Source of the DNA: RGIG2000 sp045612665
GTDB lineage: Bacteria; Bacillota; Clostridia; Oscillospirales; CAG-272
NCBI GenBank assembly: GCA_045612665.1
Contig: JAZKZO010000020.1
Span: 1 to 7,739, forward strand
Direction: 5' to 3'
Length of the DNA: 7,739 nt
The notes under the pieces were generated by a model. That model searched no databases, had not been told where the DNA came from, and saw only the letters and a program-made list of their open reading frames with translations. Below are positions 1 to 6,117 of this stretch, one piece after another; within the stretch, counting starts at the first letter, position 1; each line of letters begins with the position of its first letter. The position numbers were made by a program, and so were the translations under genes.

Positions 1-1
1 A

Positions 2-1177
2 GACGCAGTATGTAAGCATTGCGGTTCTGCAGGCGCACCGGCTTCCGAGCGTAGACATACATACACAGTTGCATCTCCTTATACCTGTGTAGAGGCAGGC
101 TGTGGCTACACAAGAGGTAGTGCTACTTGTATTGAGCACACATACTCTAACCGTTGCGACCAAAGCTGTAACGTTTGCGGTGTTCAAGGTGCAAAGTCAT
201 TCTTTGGAAATTCAAATAGAGTTCCTGAATTTTGGCACTGCTATCAAAGCTCCTGCGATACAACCTGTGAGGACTGTGGCGCAGAAAGAACAATTACTCA
301 TACATATCCAAACGCTGACTGTGCAACAACCTGTACTGTTTGCGGATTTAACAGAGGCAACACAGGCGTAGCTCACACATATAGCAACGTTTTGGACGGC
401 GAGAATAATCCAATTGACAACTCAAGCGCTTGCGATACAGTATGCGACGCTTGTGGTGAAACAAGAGAGGTTCCACATAGATTCTTGGCAAAATGCTCGG
501 CTAAGTGTTCGATTTGTAATCTCCCAAATCCTAATGTTGAGCATACCTACACCGATGATTGTGATGAGGAATGCGACATTGTAGGCTGCATAGGAACAAG
601 AACTGCTCCTCATAACTTCAAATACGCTTGCGCTGACAAGTGTAGCGATTGTGATGCCGAAAATCCAAGCGCGGTTGACCATATTTACGGTGCAACGTGC
701 GATACAACCTGTAACAGAGGCTGTGGCTTTGTAAGAACAGGCGTTAAGCATACCTACGACAACGTTCACGATGCAACGTGTAATATTGAGGGCTGCGGAT
801 TTGTAAGAACAGCTGAAACTGATAGCACGTTCGTTGCAGCTTGTGTTTACGATAACGCTTGCGATGCAACCTGTAACGCTTGTGGCGCAGAGAGAACACC
901 TGCCGACCACGCTTACGATAATGCTTGCGATACAACCTGTAACGTATGTAACACAACAAGAACAGTTGCCGCACACGTTTACGGTGAGGATTTCGAGGAA
1001 AGCGCAGAGGGGACAAAGATTTACACCTGTACAATTTGTGGCGCTAAGAGCGATTCGGGCGATAAGGCTGGTCTTGGTGGTGGAGCTATTGCTGGTATTG
1101 TAGCAGGCTCAACTGTCGTTGCTGGCAGTGGTGGATTTGCTGCTTGGTGGTTCATCTTCAAAAAGAAAAGAATCTAA
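2..1177 (+). CDS. Cys-rich tandem-repeat surface protein, C-terminal membrane anchor (5'-truncated by window edge)
   Basis: This is an open frame from the left edge to TAA at 1175-1177: 391 visible residues, with no stop and no convincing start, so the N-terminus (and any signal peptide) lies upstream. About 41 of 391 residues are Cys by hand count. They fall in about 11 units of the form H-x-[YF] ... C-x3-C-x2-4-C, typically reading HTYDNACDTTCNVCG followed by an Arg a few residues later. The array covers roughly residues 19-327. A last CTICG knuckle sits near residues 343-347. A Gly/Ala/Val-rich hydrophobic segment follows (about 357-386, ending AAWWFIF) and then a basic KKKR tail. This is a membrane anchor and stop-transfer, not an LPXTG sortase signal. 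Similar Cys-rich repeats are known to me from large secreted proteins of uncultured Clostridia, with no established function. I infer an extracytoplasmic, cell-surface location. Metal binding is a hypothesis. A start at the TTG at 392 would fall inside the repeat array and is wrong. Confidence 0.85.
   Translation, partial: DAVCKHCGSAGAPASERRHTYTVASPYTCVEAGCGYTRGSATCIEHTYSNRCDQSCNVCGVQGAKSFFGNSNRVPEFWHCYQSSCDTTCEDCGAERTITHTYPNADCATTCTVCGFNRGNTGVAHTYSNVLDGENNPIDNSSACDTVCDACGETREVPHRFLAKCSAKCSICNLPNPNVEHTYTDDCDEECDIVGCIGTRTAPHNFKYACADKCSDCDAENPSAVDHIYGATCDTTCNRGCGFVRTGVKHTYDNVHDATCNIEGCGFVRTAETDSTFVAACVYDNACDATCNACGAERTPADHAYDNACDTTCNVCNTTRTVAAHVYGEDFEESAEGTKIYTCTICGAKSDSGDKAGLGGGAIAGIVAGSTVVAGSGGFAAWWFIFKKKRI
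137..949 (+). repeat. Degenerate tandem repeats encoding H-x-Y/C-x3-C-x2-C units
   Basis: This is the coding repeat array of the surface protein, with units of roughly 50-110 bp. The best conserved DNA core reads close to gcttgcgatacaacctgt and recurs near 703, 853 and 922, with diverged copies further left. Cys triplets, in residues numbered from nt 2, fall at 52-56-59, 85-89-92, 107-111-114, 144-148-151, 165-169-172, 187-191-196, 210-214-217, 233-237-241, (His256)-260-265, 287-291-294 and 309-313-316. Copies near the 3' end are most alike, as expected for recent duplication or homogenisation. Unit length is irregular and no unique spacers are present, so this is a protein repeat and not CRISPR. 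Confidence 0.8.
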
Positions 1178-1187
1178 TTAAATAACA

Positions 1188-1214
1188 AAAAACCGACACT
1201 CTGTGTCGGTTTTT
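1188..1214. terminator. Bidirectional intrinsic terminator between convergent genes
   Basis: A perfect inverted repeat CCGACAC / GTGTCGG (1193-1199 and 1203-1209) has a 3-nt loop. An A-run extends it on the left (1187-1192) and a T-run on the right (1210-1214), so it terminates on both strands. It lies 10 nt past the stop of the surface-protein gene and only a few nt past the stop of the oppositely oriented rlmA-type gene, serving both. Confidence 0.9.
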
Positions 1215-1217
1215 CTT

Positions 1218-2039
1218 TTAAATTTTCTTAAAAATGAAGAAGTCTGCCTCGACTGTTGTGTTGAGAGTATCAAGAGAGTCTAGCTTTGCCTTGTCGGCAA
1301 GAGAGGTTCTATGGTAATAAGGAGTCATGGTAAATAGCGCCTTTATTTTGTCGTTGCCCTCTATTGTGGCTTTGTATTTTAAATTCTTGCGCTTAGTTAA
1401 GGAAAATCCCTCGACACTTATTTCGTTTGCATCGTTTAGATAAACCTCGTCGTAAAGAGCCCTTTTTAGTCCGTCAAGATGCTCCTTGCCCGATGCGACA
1501 ACGACAAGATATCCGTCATCCTTTAACACACGGTGAAACTCGTTTTCAGCCACAGGGGCGAACATATTTATAATAAGGTCGGCACTTTTATCTTCAAGTG
1601 GCATTTCAAAAATGCTCGAAACGGAGAATATCGCGTTTGTATTTCCAATTTTCTTTGCAGTCCTTGATGCACTCTCACAACCGAATTTCGACATATCAAA
1701 GCCAATCACGTGGGATTTTGGCATACAAACGGCAATCCCGTTTGTATAGTAGCCCTCGCCACAGCCTGCATCAACGATAAGAGAGCCGTTAAGCTGTAAG
1801 GCGATAGAGCAAATCATATCTTTAATAGGAGAGTAAGCCTCGCTCTCAAAAAAGTCGGTGCGCGCGTTTATCATTTCCTTGGAGTCGCCCGCCTTGGCAT
1901 TGTCTTTCTTGCCTGGCTTTAGCAAATTTACATATCCACTTTTGGCGATATCAAACGAATGTCCGTTCCCACATTTAAGACTTTTGTTTTCAAGCGTGAG
2001 TGCGCCACGGCATATAGGACAAAAAAGCAAGTTGTACAT
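1218..2039 (-). CDS. rlmA: 23S rRNA (guanine-N1)-methyltransferase, RlmA family
   Basis: This gene encodes a 273-residue SAM-dependent methyltransferase. The N-terminus carries the family's diagnostic zinc site, CPIC at 7-10 and C23-x3-H27, followed by HSFDIAKSGYVNLL. That motif is typical of RlmA(I)/RlmA(II), which methylate N1 of G745 (Gram-negative type) or G748 (Gram-positive type, TlrB/RlmAII) in helix 35 of 23S rRNA. SAM-binding motif I is VDAGCGEGYYT (89-99), with the acidic ribose-binding loop GFDMSK at 113-118 and the FAPV motif at 160-163. Length matches the family (about 270). The ATG start at 2039 has an AAGGA ribosome site about 7 nt upstream. The gene is divergent from the uracil methyltransferase genes and convergent with the surface-protein gene. 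The choice between G745 and G748 specificity is not decidable by eye; the inferred Gram-positive host favours G748. Confidence 0.9.
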   Translation of the reverse strand: MYNLLFCPICRGALTLENKSLKCGNGHSFDIAKSGYVNLLKPGKKDNAKAGDSKEMINARTDFFESEAYSPIKDMICSIALQLNGSLIVDAGCGEGYYTNGIAVCMPKSHVIGFDMSKFGCESASRTAKKIGNTNAIFSVSSIFEMPLEDKSADLIINMFAPVAENEFHRVLKDDGYLVVVASGKEHLDGLKRALYDEVYLNDANEISVEGFSLTKRKNLKYKATIEGNDKIKALFTMTPYYHRTSLADKAKLDSLDTLNTTVEADFFIFKKI

Positions 2040-2062
2040 TTTATATTCCTTTATTTTCTTGA

Positions 2063-2090
2063 TTTTATAATATAATTATGCTAATATAAT
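2063..2090 (+). promoter_or_regulatory. Weak candidate promoter for the rightward operon in an AT-rich divergent region
   Basis: There are three overlapping or adjacent TATAAT hexamers on the plus strand (2066-2071, 2071-2076 and 2085-2090). The last has the right distance to the operon's first gene, with a poor -35 (TTTATA, 2063-2068) 16 nt upstream. A better -35, TTGATT (2059-2064), would need a 20-nt spacer. A promoter must lie somewhere in 2040-2134 if the operon starts here, but the exact site is uncertain. No riboswitch or operator dyad was recognised. Confidence 0.3.
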
Positions 2091-2117
2091 AGTAGCACAT
2101 ATATTTTGGTAAAGCAA
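2089..2117 (-). promoter_or_regulatory. Possible sigma-70-type promoter for the rlmA-type gene
   Basis: Read on the minus strand there is TTGCTT (complement of 2112-2117), a 17-nt spacer and TACTAT (complement of 2089-2094). This sits about 45 nt upstream of the RBS-preceded ATG at 2039. It is a reasonable match to the housekeeping consensus, but the region is so AT-rich that chance matches are common. Confidence 0.4.
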
Positions 2118-2134
2118 GGGCTTTTGGGGGATTT

Positions 2135-3412
2135 ATGCTAGAGGTCGGACAAAAATACACACTCTTACAGGGCGAAATGAACAATTTGGGCAACGCAGTA
2201 TGTCGCATAGACGGAGTCGTTGCTTTTGTCAGTGGAGCAATAGAGAGCGATTTTGCCGAGATTGAAATTGAAAAGGTCGCGTCTGGCTACGCCTTGGCAA
2301 GAGCGTTAAAAATCATTGAAAAATCCCCGTATAGAGTAGAAGCCGAGTGCCCTCATTTTGGCGAGTGTGGGGGATGCGTATTTGGCACGGTTGATATTCA
2401 AAAGGAAAACAAGATAAAGCAAGAATACGTAAGAGGCACTCTTCGCAAATTCGGAATTGACGCGACCGTCGCGAGCACGGTTTGCCCTGTTAGAGTGCGA
2501 TATAGAAACAAGGTTGTGCTTTTCTATGGCGGAGAAGGCTTCGGCTATATGAAAAGGTCGTCGAAGAGGATTTTGCCTCATAGCGACTGTATTTTGAACG
2601 AGAAAATTTTTGACGAGATTGCCTCGTTTGTCTTGGAGAGTGTCGATAAAACGCATCTTTACGCGCTTTTTATGCGTAAATCGAGTGGAGATGACGGTGA
2701 TATAACGGTTTGCCCGATTTTCAAAAGAAGGGTCGACATTTTGCCTTGGGCAAGGAAGCTGATTGAGCGCTTTCCGAGAGTTAAAAGCGTGCTTTTGGGC
2801 ATATTTACAGGCAAGGAATTCGTCCTTGATAAATGTAAATTTGAAAATGTAATAGGCAACGGATATATAAGAGATACGCTTTGTGGTCTCGAATTCGAGG
2901 TTTCACCAAGGTCGTTTTATCAGGTCAACCACGAGTGTGCCGAGCTTCTTTATGAAAAGGCGATTTCATACCTTGAGGGCGATGAAATAAAGACACTTGC
3001 CGACCTGTTTTGTGGCACGGGCACGATAGGACTGATTGCTTCAAGGCGCACAGGTGCTAAGGTGTACGGAGTCGAAATCGAGCACGATGCCGTCGTGGAT
3101 GCGAAAAGAAACGCCCGTCTTAACGGTGTTGAAGGCATTGAATTTTTTGAGGGCGATGCGGCTACCTTCGATAAAGAGGTTGATGCTTGTATTATTGATC
3201 CACCAAGAAAGGGATGCTCCGATTTTGCGATCAAAACGCTCTTGCGCCTAGCTCCAAAAAAGATAATTTATATCTCGTGCAATCCCGACACTCTCGCACG
3301 CGACCTTAAAACGCTTGGCGAAAAATACGAAATCTCCTCGCCCGTAACCCCGTTTAATATGTTCCCAAGAAGCTCACACACCGAATGTGTTGTGTGCCTT
3401 ACTAAAAGATAA
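2135..3412 (+). CDS. rlmD: 23S rRNA (uracil-5-)-methyltransferase with TRAM domain, RlmD/RlmCD type
   Basis: This is a 425-residue TrmA-family enzyme that makes 5-methyluridine in 23S rRNA. In order it has an N-terminal TRAM RNA-binding domain (about 1-60), [4Fe-4S] ligands C72, C78, C81 (in ECPHFGECGGC) and C152, and the RYRNK motif (122-126). The SAM domain follows, with SPRSFYQVN (257-265) and LFCGTGTIGL (291-300). The catalytic motif DPPRKGC (355-361) has Cys361 as the nucleophile that attacks uracil C6. SCNPDTLARDL comes at 381-391, and SHTEC supplies the general base Glu417. Length matches E. coli RlmD (about 433). Gram-positive homologues (RlmCD) can methylate both U747 and U1939, so the target is not settled; the symbol is by family resemblance. 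The ATG at 2135 has GGGGGA a short 3 nt upstream and keeps the full TRAM domain. It is the first gene of the operon. Confidence 0.9.
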   Translation: MLEVGQKYTLLQGEMNNLGNAVCRIDGVVAFVSGAIESDFAEIEIEKVASGYALARALKIIEKSPYRVEAECPHFGECGGCVFGTVDIQKENKIKQEYVRGTLRKFGIDATVASTVCPVRVRYRNKVVLFYGGEGFGYMKRSSKRILPHSDCILNEKIFDEIASFVLESVDKTHLYALFMRKSSGDDGDITVCPIFKRRVDILPWARKLIERFPRVKSVLLGIFTGKEFVLDKCKFENVIGNGYIRDTLCGLEFEVSPRSFYQVNHECAELLYEKAISYLEGDEIKTLADLFCGTGTIGLIASRRTGAKVYGVEIEHDAVVDAKRNARLNGVEGIEFFEGDAATFDKEVDACIIDPPRKGCSDFAIKTLLRLAPKKIIYISCNPDTLARDLKTLGEKYEISSPVTPFNMFPRSSHTECVVCLTKR

Positions 3413-3432
3413 ATCTTAGAAAGAGGTAAAAA

Positions 3433-4581
3433 ATGAGAGCTTGCCCGTTTTCAAGAAAATGTAGCGGATGTCAATTGCAAAATTTAACGTATCCCGAGCA
3501 ACTCAAGATGAAACAGGTTAAGCTCATTCGCTTGCTTGGGCGCTTTTGCCATGTTGACGAGATAATCGGAATGGATAATCCGATAAATTACCGAAACAAG
3601 GCGCAGGCAATGTTCGGATTTAAAAACGGAAAAATAATATCGGGAATTTATCAGTCGGCTAATGGCAAAATTGCCGAGGTTGAGGGCTGTATGCTCGAAA
3701 CTGACGAATCACAAGAAATTGTGAAAACCGTTAAAAGACTCGCTATAAAGTATAAAATCAAGGCATATGACTTGCAATCGGGCAAGGGCTTTTTAAGACA
3801 CATTTTGGTGCGCGAGGGATTCAAAACAGGTCAAATAATGGTCGTTATTGTGAGCGCAAACGATGCGTTTTTCCAAAAAGAAGCATTTGCCGAGGACTTG
3901 GTAAGTGCGCACAAAAATATAACGACCGTTGTTTGGAATATAAATCCAACCGAAACGCCACTATTCCTTGGCAAAAAGAGCGTTACCCTGTATGGCGAGG
4001 GATATATAAAGGACACTCTTTGCGACCTTGAATTTAGAATTAGTCCATCATCGTTTTATCAGGTGAATCCCGTGCAAACGGAGATTCTTTACAATACGGC
4101 AAGAAATTTTGCCGATTTAAACGGAGAGCAAGCCGTGCTTGACGCATACTGTGGAACAGGCACAATAGGGCTTACAATGGCGAAAAATGCCAAAAAGGTG
4201 TTGGGCGTTGAAATAAATGCCGATGCCATAAGGGATGCGAAGGAAAACGCTACCTTAAACGGCATACAAAATGTCGAATTTTACAACGAGGATGCAGGGG
4301 AATATATTTCCTTTCTTGCAAGGAAAAAGGAAAAAATAGACGTTGTAATTACCGACCCACCCCGTGCAGGGTGCAGTATGAAATTTTTGAAAAGCCTCAT
4401 AGAGCTTTCCCCAAAAAGAGCAGTTTATATTTCCTGTAATCCTGAAACCTTGGCGCGCGATTTGAACGTGCTAGTCAAATCGGGATACAGAGTCAAGAAA
4501 ATTCAAGGCGTTGATATGTTTCCACATACAAACCACATAGAGTGCGTTGTTGCATTGACTCGCAACGAAAAGGAGAAATAA
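3433..4581 (+). CDS. Second TrmA-family 23S rRNA uracil-5-methyltransferase, without TRAM (RlmC-like)
   Basis: This 382-residue paralogue of the preceding gene product starts directly at the iron-sulfur region and has no TRAM domain. Cluster ligands are C4, C10, C13 and C86. NYRNK is at 52-56, SPSSFYQVN at 204-212, the SAM loop YCGTGTIGL at 239-247, the nucleophile Cys314 in DPPRAGC (308-314), SCNPETLARDL at 334-344, and the general base Glu370 in the HIEC motif. All catalytic residues are present, so it should be active. Length and lack of TRAM match E. coli RlmC (375 residues, U747-specific). Assigning U747 here is inference. The ATG at 3433 follows AAGAGGT (3421-3427) with 5-nt spacing. 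There is no room upstream for a lost TRAM domain, because the previous stop is only 20 nt away. Its stop codon overlaps the next start. Confidence 0.88.
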   Translation: MRACPFSRKCSGCQLQNLTYPEQLKMKQVKLIRLLGRFCHVDEIIGMDNPINYRNKAQAMFGFKNGKIISGIYQSANGKIAEVEGCMLETDESQEIVKTVKRLAIKYKIKAYDLQSGKGFLRHILVREGFKTGQIMVVIVSANDAFFQKEAFAEDLVSAHKNITTVVWNINPTETPLFLGKKSVTLYGEGYIKDTLCDLEFRISPSSFYQVNPVQTEILYNTARNFADLNGEQAVLDAYCGTGTIGLTMAKNAKKVLGVEINADAIRDAKENATLNGIQNVEFYNEDAGEYISFLARKKEKIDVVITDPPRAGCSMKFLKSLIELSPKRAVYISCNPETLARDLNVLVKSGYRVKKIQGVDMFPHTNHIECVVALTRNEKEK

Positions 4582-4583
4582 TG
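4568..4583 (+). promoter_or_regulatory. RBS and TAATG stop/start overlap that fixes the amidotransferase start
   Basis: AAAAGGAG ends at 4575, 5 nt before ATG at 4581. The upstream gene's TAA (4579-4581) shares its last A with this ATG. The spacing and overlap favour translational coupling and a start at 4581 rather than an in-frame ATG at 4542, which lies inside the upstream gene and has no RBS. Confidence 0.8.
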
Positions 4584-5273
4584 CCTATAATAGGAATAAC
4601 GCTTGGCGTTGATAACGAAAAAAAGAATAGCCTTCTCGGTGCGTATGTTAGTGCGATTGAGGGGGCAGGTGGCGCACCTCTTTTGATACCGTACTTAGAG
4701 GACGAAAACCGCCTTGACGAGGTGCTCGCCTTGTGCGACGGAGTTCTTTTTACAGGTGGTGTTGATATAAATCCATTTTGCTACGGAGAGCAAAAACGCG
4801 ACACCTGTGGCGAGATTTCGCCGTACCGTGATGAAATAGAGCTTAAAATTTTCGACAAAGCTATAAAAAGAGATATGCCGATTTTGGCAATTTGCCGTGG
4901 ATGTCAGCTCGTAAACGTAGCTCTAGGTGGCACGCTTTATCAGGATATACCATCGGAGTATGACACACATATAAGGCACGCACAAATCGAGGACAAAAGG
5001 TCCTACTCGCACGAGGTTGTAATAAACGAGGAAACTCCGCTTTTTGCGCTATTGAGAGAAACGAGAATAAGGGCGAATAGTTTCCACCACCAAGCAATAA
5101 AGGAACTCGCCCCGAGCCTTTCGGTTATGGCAACGGCTGACGACGGCATAATAGAAGCCGTCTATTCAACTAGCGCAAGCTATCTGCGCGCTTATCAATG
5201 GCATCCCGAGCGACTTTGTGATGAGAATAACAAGAAAATTTTTGAAGACTTTATAAATAAGGCAAGGACATAA
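4581..5273 (+). CDS. PuuD-like gamma-glutamyl hydrolase / class I glutamine amidotransferase (peptidase C26)
   Basis: This gene encodes a 230-residue cytoplasmic hydrolase of the class I glutamine amidotransferase fold. It has the N-terminal PIIGITLG strand, GGVDINP (59-65), the nucleophile elbow with Cys105 in ICRGCQL, the NSFHHQ motif (166-171) and the catalytic pair His208/Glu210 in WHPE. These define the PuuD/peptidase C26 group, which cleaves gamma-glutamyl amides such as gamma-glutamyl-GABA. Length is close to PuuD (about 254). No other Puu pathway gene (glutamylation ligase, oxidase, aldehyde dehydrogenase) is present, so putrescine breakdown is not supported and the real substrate is unknown. 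It is translationally coupled to the upstream methyltransferase gene and is followed after 1 nt by the HNH gene. The family call is firm; the substrate is not. Confidence 0.88.
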   Translation: MPIIGITLGVDNEKKNSLLGAYVSAIEGAGGAPLLIPYLEDENRLDEVLALCDGVLFTGGVDINPFCYGEQKRDTCGEISPYRDEIELKIFDKAIKRDMPILAICRGCQLVNVALGGTLYQDIPSEYDTHIRHAQIEDKRSYSHEVVINEETPLFALLRETRIRANSFHHQAIKELAPSLSVMATADDGIIEAVYSTSASYLRAYQWHPERLCDENNKKIFEDFINKART

Positions 5274-5274
5274 A

Positions 5275-6099
5275 ATGAAAGATTACATGATCATAGGCAT
5301 AATTATTGCTATTGTTGCAATAGTTGTGATTATTAGAAACTACTTATATGAGGAATTTATATTAAGCCATAGTTTTGCTATTAAAGAAATCAAAAAGCTT
5401 AATGAAAAATATCAATTTGAAACTGTTAAAAATTTTGATATGTCGCATTCATATGATAACGAGAATTTTTACGACGATATTTCTGAAAAAGATTATCTAA
5501 CATACAATTTGGTTTATATCAAAAAAGATGTTATAGACGCGATCAAAAACGCAGAAGAAAATAGGCGTTTAAATTGCGTTTATCAAGAAGAAATAGGAAA
5601 AATACAACTGGATAAGTACGATGCGGTTCCTAAGCTGAAAAGTGTCAACAAGTTGAAAAAGACAGAAGAAAAATTCATGAAAGAATTTTCGCAAAATCCA
5701 ACTGTTGATTTTTCAATAGAAGTTTGTTTGACCTTGACGAAAATAAACGGGGAAAGAAGAAGATCTAAAAAAGCGAACTTTAACATAGAAGAAATTAGTG
5801 ACATTATTTCTCGTTTGAGTCAAAAAAACGGTAAATTCTATTTGAATGATGAAATTTGGCAATCTATTTCTCGCGTGGAACGAGGTAAGGTTTCCAATAA
5901 AATGCGCTTTGCTATTTACAAAAGAGACGGATACAGGTGCAGAATTTGCGGAAGAAAAACGGATGATTTGGAAATCGATCATATATATCCAATAGCAAAG
6001 GGCGGAAAAACCACCTATGACAACTTACAGACACTTTGCCACAAATGTAATGCCAAAAAATCTGATCAAGTAAGTTCGGTTTATCACAACGAAAGATAG
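5275..6099 (+). CDS. Membrane-anchored HNH endonuclease-family protein
   Basis: This 274-residue protein has a strong hydrophobic helix near its start (about 5-20, rich in Ile/Val) followed by Arg21 and a Lys-rich stretch. A single anchor with the C-terminus in the cytoplasm is likely. The middle (about 30-205) is charged, mostly helical in look and of no family I recognise. The C-terminus (about 209-263) is an HNH nuclease domain: RFAIYKRDGYRCRICG, with zinc ligands C222/C225 and C255/C258, catalytic Asp235-His236 in EIDHIYPIAKGG, and Asn250 and Asn259 of the HNH pattern. All key residues are intact, so nuclease activity is plausible; the target is unknown. The ATG at 5275 has AAGGA 6 nt upstream and lies 1 nt after the previous stop. 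Codon use is visibly more AT-rich (many aaa, att, ttt, gaa codons) than in the flanking genes, suggesting acquisition. A defence role is possible but unsupported by neighbours. Confidence 0.85.
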   Translation: MKDYMIIGIIIAIVAIVVIIRNYLYEEFILSHSFAIKEIKKLNEKYQFETVKNFDMSHSYDNENFYDDISEKDYLTYNLVYIKKDVIDAIKNAEENRRLNCVYQEEIGKIQLDKYDAVPKLKSVNKLKKTEEKFMKEFSQNPTVDFSIEVCLTLTKINGERRRSKKANFNIEEISDIISRLSQKNGKFYLNDEIWQSISRVERGKVSNKMRFAIYKRDGYRCRICGRKTDDLEIDHIYPIAKGGKTTYDNLQTLCHKCNAKKSDQVSSVYHNER

Positions 6100-6117
6100 T
6101 TTGACGAGGGAGATAAA

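Noticed and set aside
700..980. CRISPR-like direct repeats
   Set aside because: The repeated DNA encodes in-frame Cys units, unit length is irregular, and there are no unique spacers of constant size.
422..1034. Minus-strand open frames with Cys- or Arg-rich translations (422-976 and 744-1034)
   Set aside because: They mirror the Cys-rich repeats of the plus-strand gene, have no RBS and show no recognisable domain.
102..1103. Thr/Gln-rich plus-strand frames at 102-371 and 834-1103
   Set aside because: These are frame-shifted readings of the repeat DNA, which is periodic and so stays open in other frames.
392..1177. Separate 261-residue gene starting at TTG 392
   Set aside because: The same frame is open to position 2 with continuous Cys repeats; the TTG has no RBS and is simply an internal Leu codon.
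4542..4580. Upstream in-frame ATG for the amidotransferase
   Set aside because: It adds 13 residues not typical of the family, lies inside the upstream gene and lacks an RBS; ATG 4581 has AAGGAG at good distance.
5275..6099. HNH gene as a homing endonuclease in an intron or intein
   Set aside because: It has its own RBS and start, carries a transmembrane helix, and interrupts no neighbouring gene; no intron structure or flanking repeats were seen.
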